DNA of 64,000 nt. Origin: Pisaster brevispinus (Eukaryota > Echinodermata > Asteroidea > Forcipulatida > Asteriidae). The stretch covers positions 17,755,058-17,819,057 of the forward strand of contig JAMKCF010000008.1 in assembly GCA_023634235.1 (NCBI GenBank), given 5' to 3'. Shown piece after piece: positions 1-64,000 of this stretch; the first letter of the stretch is position 1, and every line of letters begins with the position of its first letter. The translations under genes were made by a program, and so were the position numbers. The notes beneath the pieces are model-generated. The model had not been told where the DNA came from, did not search any database, and worked only from the letters and a program-made list of their open reading frames with translations.

Positions 1-1062
1 GAAGAAGATGATTTTTATCACTGATCCAAATTTCATCATCACCCCCTCTGGAGACGTCTTTGCCTCATGACTGGAAAAGAAGACGGAGGAAAAAGTACCA
101 ATCATAAGTGACTCTGCTGGTTCCTGTCAACCGCTGTAAATTATTTCTTGGATTAAAAAAGCAACGACCTAACCAACTGTGACTAATAAATAGTGAACCT
201 TCAGAGTGCCTACTAGGCCCTTCCCACGGATGCCATCACATCACATCTTGAGGAGGACACGGCAGGGAGGACATTCCAGAGTAGGTATCACAGAAGGCCA
301 CTTCATGATCAATGTCGGCAGTAGCAACGAGGCAATCTAGACCCCAGGAATCCTGCTGTAGTAATCGCTGTCTCCCCAGAGAGACCTGTGAGAGACGGAC
401 ATATCTTGAGACATAGAGAGAAAGAGCAAACATCATGAAGAGACAGAGGTCTGCATTGTTGCTAATAGGAAACATCATTAGCCTCTCTTTGTATTTACTG
501 TGGAGCAATTAAGTCATTGAGTGACGGAAGGATTGAGATTGGATCGTTTCATTTTGAAAGATTGTCTTAAAGAGCAATGTTGTGGATCATGTTTTATTCA
601 TCAAGAGAGATGATCTTTGGTGGAGAAAAATTAATTTGATAGGATAAGTAGTTGAACCGTTCCACCCCTCTACATTTCTGGCGTTTGTGTTTGTACCTAA
701 TGAAGCTATCAGTATATGGGGGCCGTGAACTTTTTCAATGCATTTTTTTTCACTTGTAAAGGGCACCCCCACTTCTATGTAAGTTTGCAATAGAACTCAC
801 AGGGAATCAAAGCAAAATCAAGAGGCACAGATAGCAGTTGCCATTGATATTAATCAATTTCAGAGGTATTTTCTTATTTTGTTTTGCTGAAATTTATTTC
901 ATCTTTTAAAAAGAAATATACCATCCACATATTTTATCAATTGTTGGCTAGTGTTGGTTGTCAGAAAATTTTGCATCCCCATCCAAATGTAAGATAATCT
1001 TACCAGTTCACATTCTGAATGTACTTTAACAAGATTTTGTTTCTTTCTATACATAATCTCAG
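1..1062 (+). other. Sequence upstream of copine coding exon 1 (probable intron)
   Basis: The first coding exon starts at a 3' splice site, so at least the right part of this stretch is intron of the 5' UTR. An open frame on the minus strand (508-236, 90 codons) shows no family I recognise. No promoter or upstream exon could be identified. Confidence 0.4.
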
Positions 1063-1081
1063 GAGTAAGCCCAAGTGTAAC

Positions 1082-51213
<50,132 letters not shown>

Positions 51214-51386
51214 TAAAGTGCCCTCGTTAGTCATCTTCTACAGTCTTCTCTTTGTTAGCAATATTAGACATGTATCTTGACAGATTTTAGTACAATGTAT
51301 TATCAAGACATGTGTCGGAGTACTGACTTTTGTTGAATGCTCTCTTCTTATTGACAGCAACAGAAATCCATTGATTCATCAAAGGA

Positions 51387-51392
51387 AATAAA
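51387..51392 (+). promoter_or_regulatory. Candidate polyadenylation signal AATAAA of the copine gene
   Basis: This is a canonical AATAAA 173 nt after the copine stop, with T-rich and GT-containing sequence just downstream (TGTTTTGATTTC near 51414). It is only a candidate: other AT-rich signals follow and the true 3' end is unknown. Confidence 0.4.
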
Positions 51393-51757
51393 ACCCATTT
51401 GTTTCCTGGAAATGTTTTGATTTCAATTCTTTATGCCGAGTGCATAATTACCAGTAATAACTGTCTTACAAAATAGCTTGTTGTACCAATAGATTTAGTC
51501 ACTTACTAACAAGAAGGTGTATAGATTATTCTGAATTGTGTCAATTTCCAGTTATTTGAAATTAACCTTTTGTGAGCATATAAAACCAACAGAAACTATC
51601 ATTGGATTTAATACATTGAAAGACTTCTGTCTATAAAGCACACAGTGGCATATCCTTTTCCCTCTCTCCCTCTACTATGTCTACAGGAATGCCACTGCAC
51701 ACACTTTAACCAGGTGTTATGGCCGAGAGTCAGAATCATGTCATACTATCACTTAAG

Positions 51758-52100
51758 AAGTCACTTAATAATAATACTGGCTTCTTATACAGTGCTTAAT
51801 TATCACACCCCTAGGGGGCATGTCAAAGCACTCATTATTTGTTTTTCAACAGGATAAAGAGAGCTATGTTTTTGAATTATGAGAGCCATTTATGTAGCAC
51901 CTTGTAATGGTTTATACAAGGTACTGCGGCGCTCTCAGCAGCCACTGCCAGAAACATCGGGGCAATCCCCTTCTCTTAGCAGTGACAAGTGTAACTTGGT
52001 TCTTTTATACGCATGATACAACACATTGTACTTACGGCTTTAGGTCCCATCTGAACAACGAAAGCAATAATGGTGAAGTGTCTTGTTTACGGACACAAGT
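51758..52100 (+). repeat. Dispersed repeat shared with 2590-2950, copy 2
   Basis: It starts with AATAATAATACTGGCTTCTT, continues with GGCGCTCTCAGCAGCCACTG and TCTTAGCAGTGACAAGTGTA, and ends with GGTCCCATCTGAACAACGAA plus AGCAATAATGG. Same order and orientation as the 2.6-kb copy. Confidence 0.55.
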
Positions 52101-53439
52101 GTCAAGACCCAAACCAACAATAAGTTGATCAAAAAACACCAGTGTGCTTGACCACTCGTCCACGATCAGACGATACAACTTGCGAGGCCAAATCCAGGTT
52201 TTAGTGTTCATGGTGTTCTTGAGGAAGACACATGCAGTGCTTCCCTTCAATTTGTTTTTCTTCTTTTCTTTCTCTGATCCATTTTTGACAGATGATGCTG
52301 TTTCAATCAAAAAACATTCAAAAAACTTTCGCATATGCCACGGACAAGGCACAAAAATCCATGATTACATGCAAAATCATTTGTACATTGCTGATGAAGG
52401 TGAATTAATGTTGGGATTCCAACAATAATTCATTTAAATTTTTTTCACTAACTACCACCTATTCATTGACATTTTTATCTTCTTCGTATAATACCTTAAA
52501 TGAAAGCTTATAACTTTCTTAATTCTTTTTAACTAGCTATTTATAATTTCAATGTAAATTTTCGAGTCAAATTGGCTGAAAAGTTTATCTAACACCTGAG
52601 AGGACCCAAAAGGCAACTCAAAGTTTAAGATTGATGGCACAACCAGCGATAAACATGAAGACATGTGGACCTTTCTTGCAACTGCATGCAATGTTTTTCT
52701 GCAATTCCTCTGTTCTACACATTAAGTTATTGAAAATATATACATAGTTTGTGAGCCATGGCATCATTGAAACAATAAATCAGAACAATTTTATATCAAT
52801 CATGTTGAAATACTCTTGGGAATTAACATTCTGAAAACATTCTTCCCAGGTGTAGTATTAATATAACTGGCATATAGATGAACAAATGTTAGAAGGAAAA
52901 AACAAGTTTTAAATTCCAAAATATTGTACCAAAAGTTCCCATTGTAAGAATAACAAACAAGACTTTTGAGCAAAAACCATGGAAATAAGAGAGCAAATCA
53001 TACATTTGATATTACTACTTTAGTTTTGATTTGTAAGATGAAGTAAAATGACTTCAATTATGCTAATTTAAATTCTAACCAATTTAGATAAAACATGCAT
53101 AAATAATTTTTTATGCTATTTATCATAATTGAATATCGATTATTTAAGATTTTATTTTTGTAATTAGTGTCTTTTGTTAATTCTCAAATGTTTTAAATTT
53201 TATCCCATTCTCAATTATCATTTTTGATAAAAAAAAACTAAAAAAAACTTGTAATCCTGATACAAAATCTGTTTTCATTTCCGTCTACAAATACTTAACT
53301 ATTTAAAAACAACAAATTTCTCTTTGTAAAATGACCTCCTGAAACCACTGTAAGTTTTATTTTATTGTGGCTCAATTTGTACTGCACACCCAGACTATGC
53401 CAAAGTTGCTTTGAGTTTGTCATTCTTGATTAGCTTTAA

Positions 53440-53650
53440 GTAATAACCCACAAAGGAAACTGACTGGGTAAATTTTAAATAATTTGGGTTTGAACAAAGA
53501 AAAATTGACTGGACCAATGACCTCCGGATTAACGTACCGGCGCTCTACCAACTGAGCTATCCAGCCCTATGTTGGCGGTCTCCCTATTAGTCAATATCTT
53601 TGTTCGGGGGGGGGGGGGGTGGCAGTCAGAAGCCATTCAACCGTTAGCTT
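53440..53650 (-). repeat. tRNA-Asn-like repeat, copy 3, with truncated tRNA part
   Basis: The tRNA-like part (53567-53507, minus strand) keeps box A and the anticodon arm but has lost about 14 nt including box B. The 3' flank (AATTTTTCTTTGTTCAAACC) matches copy 1. It includes a run of 13 G (53607-53619 on the + strand). Confidence 0.65.
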
Positions 53651-55907
53651 TTGATTAGCTTTATTTACCTTTTTCACCCTTTATGTTATCGAGCAAGGCA
53701 CTTTTTGATACTTTTACATTACATATTCATCAATATGGTTAAGAAAATGTCTTTTAGACCTTGATAGATGTTGATGTAAATCTTCCAGGTAAAAGAAAAT
53801 ATGAATGGGAGTAACACAAATAATCATGACTCATTCCCATACTCTAGTATTACACTTGTTACCACCGTTCATCTTTTGTGCTGAGCAGGACAACTTGCAT
53901 ACTCTTTACAATCAGGTTACCCTTTTCACAAAGTGTTTAAGATGGAATGGTTTAAGAAATAACATGCATTGGATAAACAAATCATGGTCCATTCTCTTCT
54001 GTTTATTTGAACCCTCAAAAATAGTTTTTTTTTTTAATTATAAAGCTTGGGAAAATATATTACAAAGAGTGAGCATCATTGGAAAAAATGAAAACACTAA
54101 AATATTAAAACACAATTTTTTTAAGTGTATTTAAGATTACTTGGTATTAATTGTTTTTATACGCTGTTTCTTTGCTGCATAAATTACCATACATGGGTCA
54201 CTTTTGGCAGTCTTGTACTTGTTTACACTTTAACTAAGTTGTTTATTTTGTGAAGTCCATTGCATACAGCAATGTGAAAATGCTTCAGTTCAAACATGCA
54301 CGGCCAATTCAATTAAATCCATTCCTGCTTGCCAAGTTTAACATTACAATTTATGAAGTTGTTTTTCTATGGATAATCAATGCTGTACTGTATTTCTAAT
54401 GCAATACTTCCAGTTAGACTAGAAAGGTTTGATGACTTCACAATAGCGTGCCACCAAGAGTGCCACTGAGGACTGACTAGTTTAAAAAAAAGGGCAGTCA
54501 TGAAATGCAATAAAAATGACAAAAGCATATCAGCTATTTCGCTTTAAAAATGTCTGTTTTACAGTACATACGTGTACAGGAAACAGAAAACGTTTCCACT
54601 TCTTTAAGCTTTATTTTTCAAAGGTAACCTTGATCTAACAATTTACAGACACGTCACTATTTTAACTGAGAAGAACCAATTTGCTGTGTGGAAGAACTAA
54701 GCATGTGGGTTACATACATGTAGGATATTAACCTTTTCCTACAATGACTTATCATTGGTAAACTCTTGGTGTTGCAGTGTATTGTGAATCAAAATAATGT
54801 CAATAAAGTTGCCATTAATAGGCCAACTCACTTAAAATATAAATACAATGTACATTACAAACACTAGATTGATTGTATGAACTCCTCCCAAGCATTGTAA
54901 ATATCATACCCAAAGGCTATAGTACTTTGTAATGTAGTTTTTAATAATGGTGGTCATTCCTAAAGAGCCAGTTTCATTGCTTTGAAAAAGTGGACTATTT
55001 GGGAAGACAAGTGAAACCTTGGAGATACCCGACTCATGCAAGAGTAGAAATGGAATCAAGGACTGTATAAAAAAAATGTTGACAGATTGTTTTATCTTCC
55101 TCTGTCATGTGATGAAAGGATTTAGAATTGGGTTTAACTGGTCGATACAAATATAGCACCACCATTATTCACCAGTCAATGAAATTGGCTCCTGCTTAAA
55201 TAACTGAACCTGCATGAAGAAACAGCCTAGTCTTGACTCAAAAGACAACAGTTTGATGTTATGATCCTTTGATACAAAGATTTTACATGTATTTACTGCT
55301 CTAACTAAAATCGATGCTAGTATGAAAAAAGCATGTATATGACATGCTAATTAAAGAGACGAGCTTGATTTTGCAAAGCACTGAGATTCACCTTAAGATG
55401 AATTTTCAGTATTACCACAGTGATTTGTATTGCGACATCACATTGATTCACAGTTAAGAGCAATCTTAGCTCTTTGTCAAAGTTCAAGGGATCAAAACAG
55501 TATTAACATCTGTAACTGAAGACTAAAGGTAGCCAGTCATTTGTGATATTGTACAGTACTGAATGAGTTAACTGATCACGTAGAAGTCCTTAGATTGAGT
55601 AGATACAGAGCATGTTGTAACTTCATCTTCATATCAGATTAAATACAGACTGTTATTTAGAGGATCATGTTTACTCTGCCTCGTCATTTTTGTGTTCCTT
55701 TTTGTTTTATCATAAAATGTAACACATCCATGCTCATACAGTGGGTCTTTTTTTAAAAGCTATCAAAATACTGGAGTCTTTAGAAACCCTTCAGATTTGA
55801 TGCATTAATATAAATGTTGCACTGAACAACAATCCATGGTTACAAGAAAACCTGCAGTTCACTGTTCAACGGCAATCACTGCATAGGGGTCAAACAAAGA
55901 CTGAAAT

Positions 55908-64000
<8,093 letters not shown>

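Larger units (their letters stand above)
51214..55907. other. Convergent intergenic/UTR region between copine and DHX38
   Basis: These 4.7 kb separate the two stop codons and must hold both 3' UTRs. It contains a dispersed repeat and a tRNA-like repeat. A minus-strand AATAAA occurs at 54608-54613, far from the DHX38 stop; nearer signals are not obvious. Open frames here (for example 53805-54134, 52144-52428) show no recognisable protein. Confidence 0.6.

Noticed and set aside
53805..54134. 109-codon + frame in the intergenic region
   Set aside because: AT-rich, no recognisable domain, no support from splice sites or neighbours.

Overview
This is a eukaryotic window: AT-rich, intron-dominated and full of dispersed repeats. 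It carries two protein-coding genes that converge tail to tail. The large introns (up to about 8.4 kb), frequent short TACATGTA-like palindromes, invertebrate-type SINE/LINE/MITE remnants and the relatedness of both proteins to vertebrate copies suggest a marine deuterostome invertebrate. An echinoderm, perhaps a sea star, is most likely; that placement is inference.

The + strand from about 1,063 to beyond 51,213 holds a copine gene (C2A-C2B-vWA/copine calcium-dependent phospholipid-binding protein). Splice sites, phases and homology give 14 coding positions and a 541-residue protein, from the ATG at 1082 to the TAG at 51211-51213. One position, calcium-binding loop 3 of C2B, is present twice: exons 34402-34497 and 34574-34669. 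Both are 96 nt, phase 0 at both ends, diverged but homologous, and only 76 nt apart. They look like mutually exclusive alternative exons and are the most interesting feature of the window.

The - strand from 63,412 to 55,908 holds the last eight coding exons (364 residues) of the DEAH-box splicing helicase DHX38/PRP16. They cover the end of the helicase core, the winged-helix/ratchet region, the OB fold and the conserved C-terminal tail. The 5' part of this gene lies beyond the right edge. Two 375-bp hAT-like MITE copies in opposite orientation sit in its introns, one 12 nt after a 5' splice site and one 84 nt before a 3' splice site. They bracket four exons totalling 561 nt, so the pre-mRNA could form a long hairpin favouring in-frame skipping or a circular RNA.

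The copine introns hold five clear minisatellites (42, 66, 44, 15 and 52 bp units). They also hold several foldback/MITE elements, a CR1/L2-like LINE 3' fragment, a tRNA-headed SINE, a tRNA-Asn-like repeat family and an inverted pair of ~0.75 kb elements about 25 kb apart. The 52-bp minisatellite resembles the exon-intron junction at the start of its own intron and probably grew from it. The ~4.7 kb between the two stop codons is intergenic/UTR sequence with repeats and no recognised gene. Promoters of both genes lie outside the window or could not be identified.
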